A DNA stretch of 64,000 nucleotides, from the NCBI GenBank assembly GCA_024867545.1, contig JANFNE010000036.1, forward strand, positions 372,001 to 436,000, written 5' to 3'. The position numbers and the translations under genes are program-made. The notes below the pieces were generated by a model. It ran no database searches, was not told the origin of the DNA, and saw only the letters and a list, made by a program, of their open reading frames with translations. Shown in pieces: positions 1 through 11,692 of the stretch. Within the stretch, counting starts at the first letter, position 1. Each line of letters opens with the position of its first letter. This stretch comes from Phytopythium helicoides (lineage: Eukaryota > Oomycota > Peronosporomycetes > Pythiales > Pythiaceae).

Positions 1-3000
1 GCATCGCGAAGATCATCACGAAGTATAGTTGCAGATCTGGTGTCGGCCTCAGCTAGATCTTGCTCTAGCAGATCGCAATTCAAGCTCGATAGAAGCGGTC
101 GATCCAAGGTGCTCGCTTCCAGCGTGGAGCCGAACGAAGAATCGTCTACTCTGTGCGATCTATCAGCCGCCGTGCCATCGCTCTCGGCACAACAGACAGT
201 CGGGGTAGTTGAGATTGATTCCGATGTGGCAAAGGCAACCACATGGGCGAGTATGCTCGCAAGAGCACTTTCAACCTCGATCAATTCATTGATGGTCTGA
301 TCAAAGTCTTCATAGCCAACTTTCTCAATCGTTGGGATCTCTGGACCACGAATCTGTAGCTGGTCGGCAATAGAGTTAGGAGTGCTTTCACTGTTTGCAG
401 TAGGCAATATAGGCGAAGTAGTTGGAGAATATTCGACGCTTAGTGGTGCTTCGTGGCACGTCTTTTCATTAGGTCTTGAGTGTTTCAGTTGCTTGCTAGC
501 ACTCGTCTCGCCTTCGACAAACCTCAACATATCTTCAACAACGCGCTGAACAGCTATTGGAAGGTCTGGTACACCGAATCGAATAATTGCGGGATGCTCA
601 ACATCTTCAGTGTCATTTAAGATGACAAGAGAGCGTTCTTCTAGCGTTGGACTCGCTTCATCTGCATCCACTTCAATAAATATTAGTTGTCCAGACGACT
701 CTGTGGACACGGCGCAACTAGTCGCCTCAAATGATTTACTCCCATCGTGCTGTTCCTCGAATGGTAAATTATAATTGGCCCCGGCTGCTACAACCGTACC
801 AACAACCCCTGACGTACGGGCTACTTGACCGCTCATTTGTTTATCGTTAAAGTCTCTTGGTGTCCTTTGTAGTCGAATACGAGTTAGCTTGGAACGCCAC
901 GAGGCTTGGATACATATCGCTGCTTCCATTTGCTCAAAGTGCTTTATTCTCCATGATCGGACACTCCGCCACCATTGCGCAATTTTAGCGGCACAGACTC
1001 GAGTAGCACTGTAACGACGTTTTAAAACCCAGCCTCGAACGAACCACCGAATGAATGCAACTGCTTGCCTAAGTTGACTCACCCGAAGGAGTGCTAGGTG
1101 CCGACGACACCAGGTCTGTATTACAATAAGAGCTCTTCGTTTGCTGGTCCATGCTCTCCGAGCTAACTTTCCACGCGTATGTTTCTGAATTATCAGGGAA
1201 GATAAATTCCTAGCTTCAATAAGAAGTTGTCGCCGTTTTCGACAAAGATTACAGCGAACAAATCGCTGAATACGCACTGCAGCTTGCACTCTTGTACGAC
1301 GAGTTATGCCTTCTAATTTCAGCTGTCTGAGTATCAGTTGTGCTTGTTTTTGTCGATAAAAACATTGTAAAGTGAGTGCTGCATTTGCTCGAAGAATTTT
1401 GATTCCTTGATAGCGTCGTTGTTCAAGACGCAATCTAAGCGTGGACTGCAGAACGACGGATGCGTCATATTGCTTCTTTTTTAAGGCTTCACGAGCACGA
1501 AGCAAATCTTCCTGACGTTGTATCGCTTCTTGTATGTGCTTTGCGCGCACTTGCTGGTCAATCGCGTCTTTTTGTTGTTTCAAATGCAGTTGCTGATATG
1601 ATCGCTGAAGCGCTTGCCACTCCTCACGAAGTTTGGCATATTTCTCTTTTTCATGTTCGAGATTCAGTTTGAGAGCGTCTACTTGAGCTTTAAGGGCGAT
1701 ATCAGACTTGTTCATCAAGGACGGCTCTACCCCGAGTCGATTCGATTTGACTCTGAACGAAGAGTCTTGTTCCTGCTTATCAGCCGTCTGAGGAAGAGAA
1801 GGCGAACTGACATTGCTTTTCGGGTCCTCACGCCTCTTTCGTCGAAGCTCAGTTGTTCGTTGGACAATGGCCTCCATTTTGGATTGACCGGCAACAGTAT
1901 TGGTCGCACTCATCCCGTGCTTGTCTTGCCTTCGACGGAGGAAAGCAACATACTCGTCCCATTGTATTTGCTGGGTTTTGTTAAGCAGTACGGTAAGATT
2001 CTAAGTAAATCACATGCAAAGATAAATGACACACCTTGTCGCTGTCAACGTCCATTTCTACAAACAGAGCTTGAATCATATCAGCTGTCGGTGGTACAGA
2101 TAGGTCGTTGGAGCTGAAGAGTAAAGCTAAAAGAGCACTACCGTCACTTGTGGACATCATTTCTTTCGATTTAATCAAAACATCGGAGTAGTTAGACACA
2201 CAAAATCAAGTCGCACAGAACATTGATATTCTCACGTACCAGCCAATGAAGCCGTAAACAAATTTGTAAACTCGTCGAGGTCAACAACTTCGTTCCCGTC
2301 TTTATCGAGCATATAAAACAACTTTTTCCAAATCGCCAATGTCTCTGTTCGGCCAGTCATTTGATTATTGCTTGCCATTTGAGAACGACCACCTACGATG
2401 GGACAATCATAATTTGGTAATGAGAGAAATACTGTGCTCACTTCGCACACAGCTACAACTTTGCTTTGATCGATGCGGTCACGAAATTCAACCCATCTCC
2501 AAGTAGAAGCGCTTGATTCGTTGACTTGCATGCAGACTGAAAGGTCAATGGAGCAGCAACCTGCACAAATGTCTCCGTAAATCTCGGAGTGCACCATCCA
2601 TCGAAGCAGAAGCATGGGTGACTGCATGCTGCCTCCAGCAGCAGTATTTACGGTATTTCGTAGGATGACATGTGCATGTGAAAAGTAGTCCTCTGTGCCT
2701 CGAGTCAATTTCGCAATAGCTGTCTTGTTCTGATGCGTACACGCAAGATACATGCACTCGTTTCCTTGGTTTGTATTGACAGTTTCATCAATCATTTCAA
2801 AGTTTCGAACACACAGCTCTATCGTTCCAGCCACAGGCGGTAAAGACACAGCTCGGATTTGAAGATAAATCTTCTGAGGGTGATCGAGTTCTGCATCTGT
2901 TGGCCGGCTGAGTGTGACCCACTCGTTACGAGACGTGCATCCTTGAGTAACAGGTATTGAAGCAATGAATGATTCTCCCGCAAAATAGATTGACCTGGAA

Positions 3001-6000
3001 CTACTCTCAATGATAAGCTTAATCGTCAGCGGTTCTTTTTGTGCCTGGGGTAGTGGAATCCATTCATCGCTCCACTGGCAAGTATGTGAATTGGTATTCC
3101 AGATTACCTTTCTTGTTCGACGTGACTCAACCTCTATATACACAATATTTTCTCCTTTTCTCTCAGCCAGGCTAAACTTGGTTCCAGCAACTACTTTGAT
3201 CAATTGTAGAAAAACACTGCTTGTGGTCTCCACTAATGAACACTTCAGTGGAAGTGCCGACTCTTGGCAAAACCCAAGCAGAACAAAGCCCTCTTCAGTT
3301 TCCTCAATTCCGCTAGAAGATTGTGGAGTTCGAATTAGTTTATACCATCTCGGTTTCGAAAAGGTTGCAAACATTTTCTTTTTCCAGCCCACTCGCAGCG
3401 GAATGTGACACACTGAGAGAACCTTCTCGTTGATATCGCAAACCTCTATTATGATGACTTGATTCCCTGCGTTTGTTAGCTCAAGAAGATTCATATCTAC
3501 GGACTCATTTACCGTGATTGTTTCTCCAGTTTTTGTCAAGCTAACTATAAGCTTGGTTGATACACCTGTTCGTTGAGCTTTACCATCAGCTGAGTCCCTT
3601 GTGGCATATATTTCGAGAACGATAAAGGAAGATAAGGGGACCAACAGATCCCCACGTAGTTCTTGAATAATCAGTAGTAATTTTTCACTCGTTGGGATAG
3701 CAGATTCGTTTGGTACGAGTTGTACGTCTACACTAACCACCCCAATTTTCCGGACCTCTGTGAGGCACTCACTACCGCTTCGATCAAAGGAGGTAAGTGT
3801 AGTCGGTTCAGTTAGTGGAATATCAAGACGCATGAGATGCTGCTTTTCAGTAATAACGCTGAGTACGGGAAAGCGCGCGACCGCTATAGGATTTTCACAA
3901 CTGTTGGGAAAATCACCAGGCATTTCACACTTGTAAATTGACAATTCCATCACTGGTGCAGCATCACTCATCACTGAAACGGAGAGATATTCATTCCACG
4001 TGATCATTCTTGCTTGATTTGATCGAGTTAACTTGCTGTCAAACATGCCAACCGAGCGTCAGGTATGATCAAAGAAAAGAAGTAAAGTCTACAACTAACC
4101 TCCTCGCTGACATTCCACAATACGTAGACAGTTCGACGAAGTAAAAGTCTAACTCAGAGTTCAGAAATGCCCCAGATGCTTGCTTCAGATGTAAACATAT
4201 ATCGCCACTAATGGTTTCACTAGTGACGGAAGAAGGTGCTTGCTCCAAACTGGGGTTCCTTCCTTGGATATTGGTGTCGCTAATAAACACATGCAATGTT
4301 ACTGGAACGATAGCTTCTTGTCGGGTTGGAGTGCTGTGCTTCAAGCGAATTGGGATACTGAAGCGTGTCCAAACTCCCGCCCTCGTATAAAAGCTACTCA
4401 AATCCAGTAGATAATCTCCAAGTACATCCGTTGTCGAAACCTCCCTTTTTAGCTCCGCTTTACTGGTTGATATGTTCTTCTTGCCGCCTCGATTCTGGGT
4501 GGCAAATGCATTAACAAGACCTGTAGAATCCAGTACATGCCGTTCGCGTACTTTGATCCGAGCTTGTAGCATCGGTATGCAACGGTCTTTGGACGACCAA
4601 TGGTTCTGTGTAGACCACATCTCACTGAAGACTATGGCAGGACTACCAGATGACGGCTTGATCCATTTTGTAGCGACAGTCCAAGTGGGTTTTGAAGTTA
4701 ATCTGAACTCAACTTGCACAGCGCCGTACGACTTGCTGACGTCTTGAGGGAGATTACATTTCTCAACATACACATTCAACCAAGACCGACCTTCGCAATA
4801 TGCAACAGCTGTTGATGGATCACGAAAAGCTGGGGATGCAATTATCGTCGCTGGATTTTGAACTATGTCACCGTTGGTACTTTTAAGCTTGACGAGAAAA
4901 ATGGCGTTCCCGAGTTCAATGGATTGGTTTCCTTTAGAAGTACTAAACAAATTGACGGTAGCGGTTGTATCGGTTTCTGATTGAGCTGGGCATAACTCGC
5001 TTTTACTTTCAGCAGCAGGTAGATTACATTGAAACGTTCCTGATCCCAAGAACTCCCTTCGGCTATTTGCATGAACGTTGAATAAGTCTACATGAATAAC
5101 ATCGCTCTCAATGTCAAAAAGGGATAAAGTGCATGAAGACCCTTGATTATCGTCATCGTCATCCATCCATGATAAACCTGATATGGCTGCGAGATGCTGA
5201 GGTCCCTTGCTGCTGCTCCATAATCGAACTGACAAAGACCCCGAAGTATCTTTATTCTGAGGTACCAAGCTACTCAGTCGCTTGAGTTGAAACACCGCAC
5301 TATACGGCCTTCGACTGTGAATTGAAACATTGGCAGGAAGGTCAGTAGACTCTGTACTACAATCCAACCCAACACACAGCAGCCCAGCATTGCGATCTTC
5401 TTGGTCAAGGACACTGAATTGCCAGGCAATAGGGCTTGTCCAAGCTAAAAGTATAGGCTGTCTTATTGAAAATTCGGAGGCCAAGCACCACACCTTTGAT
5501 GAGCTGGAATTGATTTTTACGAATGCTCGAGGGAAGGAATCACTTTGCTCTCGACTATTTAGCGCTGCAGGCCACTCCGGTTGCATCGGAATTCGAAGGA
5601 TGGAGGCTTCGCGATTGAATACAACACATTTCTCGTTGGCGCAATGATCTGTCACCAAACTGATGTATCTGGTTGGTATACTGGCATCAACTGTTTTCAA
5701 ATCTCTGCCGAGGTGCAACTGCAACTGGATACAAAGCGCTTCATTATGTTGCTCCTTCGATTGTGCTATAGATTTCTCCATCCGTTTGGATGCATGAGTA
5801 TTCAGCTGGCATAGACTATGCAGAACAAATCTGATCTGGCTAGCAAGTGTAGGTGATTTCACTATGTTACTAGTGACAGGTTCCATTTTACCAGAATTAC
5901 CGACAGAGAACTCACGGCCTTGACTGTTTAGGTTTCTTTCGATAGGAGATGTGGTCCAGTTCCAGGCAATGCGCGCGCTCAGCAAACTATCCGAGACTTC

Positions 6001-6860
6001 ATTTGGACTGGTTAGTGGTAAATGAAGCTCACACAAGCCAGCATTGGTTTGTGCTTTAAGCTCAGTCACGTTAACCGTTGCTGCGGCTACAACTCGCTCG
6101 ATTGCAGCTGAGTCGCATACAGCAAAACTGATCATTGCGCCATTGAGCTGAGAAGGATTTAGCTCAAATGTCCAGCGGTGATTCCAGACGTGGGTTTCTC
6201 CTAAGCCAACACCGATATCACTACAGTATGCTACAGTATCTGTATCTCGAAGCATTTTAACAAATATCATTGGTTCAGCCTCTTTCTGTTCGTTTGAAAG
6301 ACATGTTAGCAATGGGTGAGAAGATACGAAAGCTTATTACGCACCTCAAAGCCATTGATGTCTAGCGCAACAATTGTTATCGATGATAGTGCGTCAAAGT
6401 CGATAGGTTGCTGCTCTAGACATGGCAATACCTCCATATCCATTCGCAGCACACTCATTCTTTTACTCCGATGCTTGTGGTGAAGGTGCATCTCTTTCGG
6501 ACCGGAGACCGGTGATCTTAGACTTGCGATGGTTGTAATGCAAGAACATATCATTTCGTGGTGGCCCTCGCTGCGAATGCAGTAAAGCTCAATTGATAGC
6601 TCTGTTGAGCTAACGTTGTCCGTGAGTAACGATGGTGGTGCTTCAATCTCGGCCTCTATAGGGAAATCTTCATTGCTTGAAAAGATTGCCGATACAACCG
6701 AAACATTTCCCGGCTCAACCCTGAATTGCAGGTACATTGTTCGCCTCTCTGGCTTGTCAGCAGGACAGATATCATGGCAGGCCAGCTCGTGTACGCGAAG
6801 CACCACTCTACTAAACGATGCATGCAGCTGTGTGCTCTCAGTATCATCAGCTGGTTGCAT
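1..6860 (-). CDS. Large C2-domain / EF-hand / IQ-motif protein (3' end off window)
   Basis: Five exons fit by splice phase: 6860-6345, 6285-4100, 4035-2240, 2162-2035 and 1970 to beyond position 1. The first ~1,330 residues are beta-rich and repetitive in style, resembling several C2 domains (lipid or calcium binding). Next come two EF-hand loops: MLDKDGNEVVDLDEF at the end of exon 3, and FVEMDVDSDK completed by QIQWDEY across the last intron. A coiled coil follows at about 1,730-1,500, then at least six IQ motifs such as VLQSTLRLRLEQRR, IQRFVRCNLCRKRR and IQKHTRGKLARRAW (about 1,460-890), then an acidic unstructured tail. Known families predict calcium sensing through the EF hands and calmodulin binding through the IQ motifs; a role at membrane or cytoskeleton is inference. 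The frame is open and clean over 5.9 kb. The start is the first ATG of the frame. The C-terminus is not in the window. Confidence 0.8.
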
Positions 6861-6966
6861 CGCCCGAGGGATCTAACACTGGAACTGACGTACTGATGGA
6901 GTAGATGCGCCGCTTGGAGCAACGCGTAAATAGCGCGAAAATACGACCATTGACACTTTGGGTTTG

Positions 6967-8633
6967 CTATTTGCAATCACGCTTAAAGTCGTAGTCTTGA
7001 AGGTAGAACTTCCACAGATCACTCAGTTCCATGATCGAACATGTCGCCCTACTACATCCTGGGATCCGTGTCTGCTTTCCATTCAAAAATATCTGAACAA
7101 CGTCGGCGGTTTTCTCTGGTGCTCTGCGAAACAGGCGGAACTCAATATTGGCAGCAAACGGTGCAAGTCGCGACGTTCGGAAGCCTCGTGCTTTGATGGC
7201 ACGAGGAGAAAAGCTCCCTAATAAAGGTGTGCGATCGCTCAGACCGAGAAGCGTCATTAGAGGAAGAGTTGTCTCGGCGTGTGAAAAGAAGAAGATTCCC
7301 TCGAGCGAAGCGGTGCCATCTCTGGCGGAGCGCATATTGCTGAAGATTTCACGAAGGAGAAGGGCTGCCATCTCGTAGTTGATCTTGTAACCCCCGCCGA
7401 TAAGATAGAACTCTTTCAAGTCGTCAGAGAAGTCTAGAGCTGACGCGAAGGATGATGTCATCAACGAGCACCAGTTTTGCGTTATGTTGTATAGCGCGTA
7501 GTCAAACCTATGTGTGATCAGAAAGGAACAAGTGCAATTAGCAAAACAGCCAACACAGGCGTCCTAACAAAACCACTTACGCGCATGCCGAGAATATGGA
7601 CGACAGATCTTTAGCTGTGAGCGAGACTTCTTCGTCTTCAAGGTTCAGCGATGCTTGCATCTTTACTACTTCATCTTGCATGATCTTCGACTCCTTGAAA
7701 ATACCAGCTTGCGCAATGGCACTCTTGTTGGTCTTTACCTCCCTTTGATATCGCGGACATAGGTCGAAGAACCGCAAGAGCGTATCCTGTGCGATTCAAG
7801 CGTGTCAGTCCTTGCTAGCTATAGCATGTAAAACCATTTGCATGGAGACGCACATTGCTCTCCGGATACTCGATGTAATGAACGTCTTGTGGGTCCGAGA
7901 AGAAAGCACTCGCGAACCTGGAAAGCGGCGTTAGTGCACGACCAGGTAATGAGCCCATGCGAGTAACTTACGCAATAGCAGACTCGGCAGTGCGGCGAAC
8001 GGTGGTGTGTGCGAGACGAAACTTGTCGCTGTACCTTATCGGGGTCTGGCGACCCATTGCGACCAAAGTCCTTGCCGCCATATCCCGCATCTCCTGTCTT
8101 CCTGGTTCAGCGAGAGCTCCCTCCACGCTCAAGTTGTACGGGAGGCTGTAGTTCTGCAGCCAGCGTGGCAACTTCTCCGAGTACGGTCTCAACTTTTCCA
8201 GAAGCATCTGGATCTCCTTGATGTTTCCAGCCGTCGGGAAACGAATCCCGTGCCGAGTGACGATCTGGGTTTGCACGAGCTCCAAGTCCGGGCGGAACAC
8301 GCGCTGGTTCAGCCCTTCCACAAGCTCTCGAGCCTCGGCGCGCCCCGCCCGCTGCTCCCAGTAGGCTGTTTTTGTCGCGAACTGGTGCGCGAACCTGTAC
8401 TCGACGCTCTTCCTGCTCTGCAACGCCGCTCCCCCGGCCGACAGCCGGTCCAAGCGCGATGTAGCCATGCCAATCTCCACGCTCTCCGCGTCGCCAAACT
8501 GCCACAGAAGCGCCGCGACCGCCGCGGAGGCGCAGAGCGCGACCAGCAGACGGAGCAGACGCCATCGTGGGCGCCTCGAGGCGGCGGTGGCGCCCGTGGA
8601 GCGCTCCGCAGCGGCGTCGGCAGCTTCTCCCAT
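6967..8633 (-). CDS. Multiple inositol polyphosphate phosphatase (histidine acid phosphatase), copy 1
   Basis: Exons 8633-7972, 7917-7854, 7786-7581 and 7507-6967 join in frame to give 490 residues. The catalytic signature TRHGIRFPT (histidine nucleophile) lies near residue 135. The second signature FSHAETTLP, with the HAE proton donor of the MINPP branch, is in the last exon. Members remove phosphates from inositol phosphates, including phytate. The N-terminus has a single hydrophobic helix (LLRLLVALCASAAVAALLW, ~residues 26-45) after a charged head. This suggests a membrane anchor or uncleaved signal, so the catalytic domain would be lumenal or extracellular. The paralogue at 11693-13299 shares the intron positions after ESAIA-type, PESN-type and SACA-type sequence and the same last-exon length (541 nt). 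A CCAAT motif next to CACGTG (8681-8692) lies just upstream. No frame problem is seen. Confidence 0.88.
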
Positions 8634-8890
8634 GTGCGGTGGAGGCTTCTGAGAACGAAATGAACGGATGCAGCATTTCAGCCAATCACGTGACGTTTAG
8701 AACGATGTACTGCGATTTTGATTGGCGGATAAAAGTGTACCCATGACTGAAGCGATGCTGCTGCTTCAAAACGGCGTGCAATGATCGACGCGATGACACG
8801 CAACTCGGTGGGAAGCTTGGGGTGTACATTATGCCGACACAACACTACGGCCCTACAGACGCTACTGGAGCTCGCCACGTGAACGCTCGG

Positions 8891-11270
8891 CTAGTCCTCG
8901 TCGTCGTACTGGAGCGTGAACTCTTCCACCGGCGCCTCGCCCTCGTCGTCGTCCGCAGGCTCACTCGGCGCCGCTGGTTTGCTCAGAGGAGCCCTGCTGG
9001 TAGACTGAGCACCTGGTAGCGGCGGTTGAGCAAATCCAGGAGGCATTGGTGGGGCAGTCCCACCAAACTGGGGAGCTGGAGGCCCTCGAGGCGGCAGCGG
9101 AGATGGCTGACCGAACGGCCGCGCGCCTGGCCCAGGCATGCCAGCATTAGACAGTGGAGTGCTTCCGCGCACATCTTGAGGTTCATTAAATACAGCTTGA
9201 GGCGGGACTCCGCCGGCTCCAAACGGTCTAGGTGGGTGCTGAGGAGGGCCCCCAGGCATCGTTTGGCTTCCTGGTTGCGTCGGCCAGCCTCCATGCGGCG
9301 GTACGAGTGGCCTAGCGGATCCGAGGTCTTCAACTCCATGTGCAAAGCTGGAGCATAGCATTCACACATCAAACGACAGAGTCGCGACACACATACACCG
9401 ATTAGAAATCGTACGACAGTCCATTTTGCGCTCACGCCGACATGGCGTCGGTAGCAACAAGCTGTGGAAAGCGAGCGCGTAAATAAATAAATACTGCTAT
9501 TGTACCTGCACTTATCGCCATAGCGGCACTTGCCGAGCGGGAAGTTGTTGCACAGCACGGTTTTCACCTTCATCTCACCATTCATCGCCATTTGCGGAGG
9601 CACAGGCGATGGTGGTTGCTGATGCGGGATCTTTGGATCGTGAACGTGCCTGAAAAAAAAAAAAAAAGCATCAAAGCAAAGCACAGATGAGTCAGCACGC
9701 GCTGCGTACGCCAAAAAGGATAGGCAGCGGTAACATACCAGCAACGATCTCCAAAAGTGCAGCGACCAGCGACAAACTTGCGGCAGATCTCGCCGGAGGA
9801 GTGTGGAGGCTGGTTCGGTTGCTGCACTTGCTGAGGACTCATGCGATCAGCGAAACTTGGACTGGGAGCGCCTGGATTTCCGCTCACGTTTGCTGCAGAC
9901 CAATTACTGTCGGGCTTACTGTATCCGTAGTTTATCTGGCCCTCTGAAGCATTTTGCTGGAGCGATGACGCTCGATGGTACGGTAACTGCTGCGTGGTCG
10001 AGCCATCATTTCGACCGTAGGCATCGGCACCACTGCCAATATTATGTGATGACGAAGGTCCTCCATTCGACTGAGTCTGACGGTACATATCACCCTCGTA
10101 GCCAGAACTTAAAGGAGCAGAGGTAACAATGGGAGGCGGTCGACTGTCCGTAGAAGTCTCTGTAGCAGGCTTCGGTGGCCCCCATCGCGATCCTCGCTGC
10201 TTCTTCGCAGCTCGCACTGGTTCTTCGCTCCACTCTTCATGGTCTCGTCGGGATTGCTGGCGAGGTGGGGGAGCACGAGCCATACCTGGAGGAGCGTCTC
10301 CCATAATTCCTCCTCTCGGAGCGTCACCCATGATGCCTCCTCTAGGAGCATCACCCATAATACCCCCTCGGGGTGCGTCGCCCATGATTCCCCCTCTTGG
10401 AGCATCGCCCATGATGCTTTGCGAGGATCTTGAAGCTTGCCGATCGCTCTCTGCACGATCCGGATGCCGGCTGCGAGGACTGCGTCTGTCTTGGCTTGCG
10501 CCACTTCTTAGCGATGAAGAGTCCTCGTGTGGGTGATCCTGTCCCTTCTTCTTCTTGATAATGGAGAGTAGCGATGCCAACTTGCCAGGATCCGCCGTCG
10601 TCGTGGCTCCTGACCGTGTCGGGCTCTGTCGTTCCTGCTCCTGATCAAGCATCGTCATTAGTCTTCTCTCCACCATCCATCGTTCGTTGTCGTCGTAGCC
10701 ACTTACCGGACTGCCCCGCAGACAAAACTCCCTCCCGCCTGCCGCTTCAATGATGCTCGTCGAGTACACCCCTCTCCGCTGCCACTCCTCCAGCACGCTG
10801 CGCACCTTGGGCTACACATAACACCCAACTGTTCACCACCATGCGCTCAATCCCGCCTGACGTCACAGCAAGCAAGCCTACCTGCACGTCGGCCGGCGCG
10901 CCGCGCACCGCCGTGATGGTATCCGCGAGCCGGATGCCGAAGCGCTTGGCGTACTGCTCCTTGACCTCGGACCTACCGCTGCCCTGCCTGATGATGGCGT
11001 CGATGGCGTAGAGCCCCGCAAGCCTGTGCTCCGGCTCGGCCTTCCACAGGAACACCTCCACGTCGTGCACCACGTGCTTGTAGCTCTGCACACCGCGCGT
11101 GAGCCCCTCCGTCGCTCCCCACTGCGAGCAGCGCGCCGCACCTTGGCGTGCTGCAGCGCCAGCTTGGCCACGGCCGCCACGCGCGTCTGCGAGATGCCCT
11201 TGGCGCTCGCCAGCGCCTGCAGCGCCGCGCGCAGCTCCTGGCTGCCGTCCCACGGCCGCCGCCCGCTCAT
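8891..11270 (-). CDS. CID (RNA polymerase II CTD-interacting) domain protein with two CCCH zinc fingers
   Basis: Exons 11270-11142, 11085-10882, 10805-9739, 9649-9506 and 9347-8891 join to 666 residues. The first ~130 residues form a CID/RPR domain, with VVHDVEVFLWKAEPEHRLAG and LYAIDAIIRQ as the typical core; this fold binds the phosphorylated tail of RNA polymerase II in 3'-end processing factors. Next is a long Arg/Ser/Pro/Gly region with a five-fold nine-residue repeat. Two CCCH fingers then appear as C-x7-C-x5-C-x3-H (CRKFVAGRC...; CNNFPLGKC...). In both, the final histidine is supplied by the next exon, which supports the splice model. A Pro/Gly-rich tail follows. Likely role: nuclear RNA processing or termination. 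The CID plus CCCH pairing in one chain is less usual than SCAF-type CID plus RRM. Clean frame. Confidence 0.82.
10293..10412. repeat. 27-bp coding minisatellite, about 4.5 copies
   Basis: A tandem array of a 27-bp unit inside exon 3 of the CID/CCCH gene. It encodes IMGDAPRGG repeated, with the last unit degenerate (GDAPPG). Copies differ mostly at synonymous third positions, so the peptide is conserved more than the DNA. Its length is a multiple of 3, so copy-number change would keep the frame. Confidence 0.9.
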
Positions 11271-11692
11271 GGCGACGCTTTGCCTTGTGGGTTTTCGGCC
11301 ACCAAAGGGGAGAACGCTCTTGCGCACCCCCATTGGCTGAAAACACAAGATACCGACTTCCGCATTGGCCAAAAACCACTCCTCCTACGCAAAGGAAAAC
11401 CTCGTGTGCGCCACACACAGTTGCTCTCTTCGTCCTCCATGAGGTGACGGCCGGGCGACGACGCCGACGCTGCCGATGCGCAGCAGATCCAGCGCCGCCG
11501 TGAGATTCGGCGACTGGTGCCCATCCCCCCGGTCACGAGGCGTGCCGGCGCGTGGCCGCGGCCCATCCGGGGCGAATCTCGCGCCAACCAGATGGCCGCG
11601 CCAGCGCCAGGTCCGCCGCCAGTGTCGAGGCGTCTGCGGCCTGCCACTCGCCGATCTTCCCGCTTCCCGGCACTCGATCTGCGCCGCTCGCC
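11271..11692. promoter_or_regulatory. Divergent promoter region between the CID/CCCH gene and phosphatase copy 2
   Basis: 422 bp between two divergent start codons. It holds two CCAAT-box cores (ATTGG at 11332-11336 and 11364-11368), the first within ATTGGCTGAAAAC, a form that recurs in other promoters of this window. No clear TATA box is seen. Weak ORFs here look like shadows. Confidence 0.5.

Noticed and set aside
1614..2117. Plus-strand ORF of 167 codons
   Set aside because: It lies opposite the EF-hand/IQ exons of the C2 gene, and its composition is that of a shadow frame.
10293..10412. CRISPR-like or transposon repeat
   Set aside because: Units are contiguous, in frame and coding, with no spacers or terminal repeats; it is a coding minisatellite.
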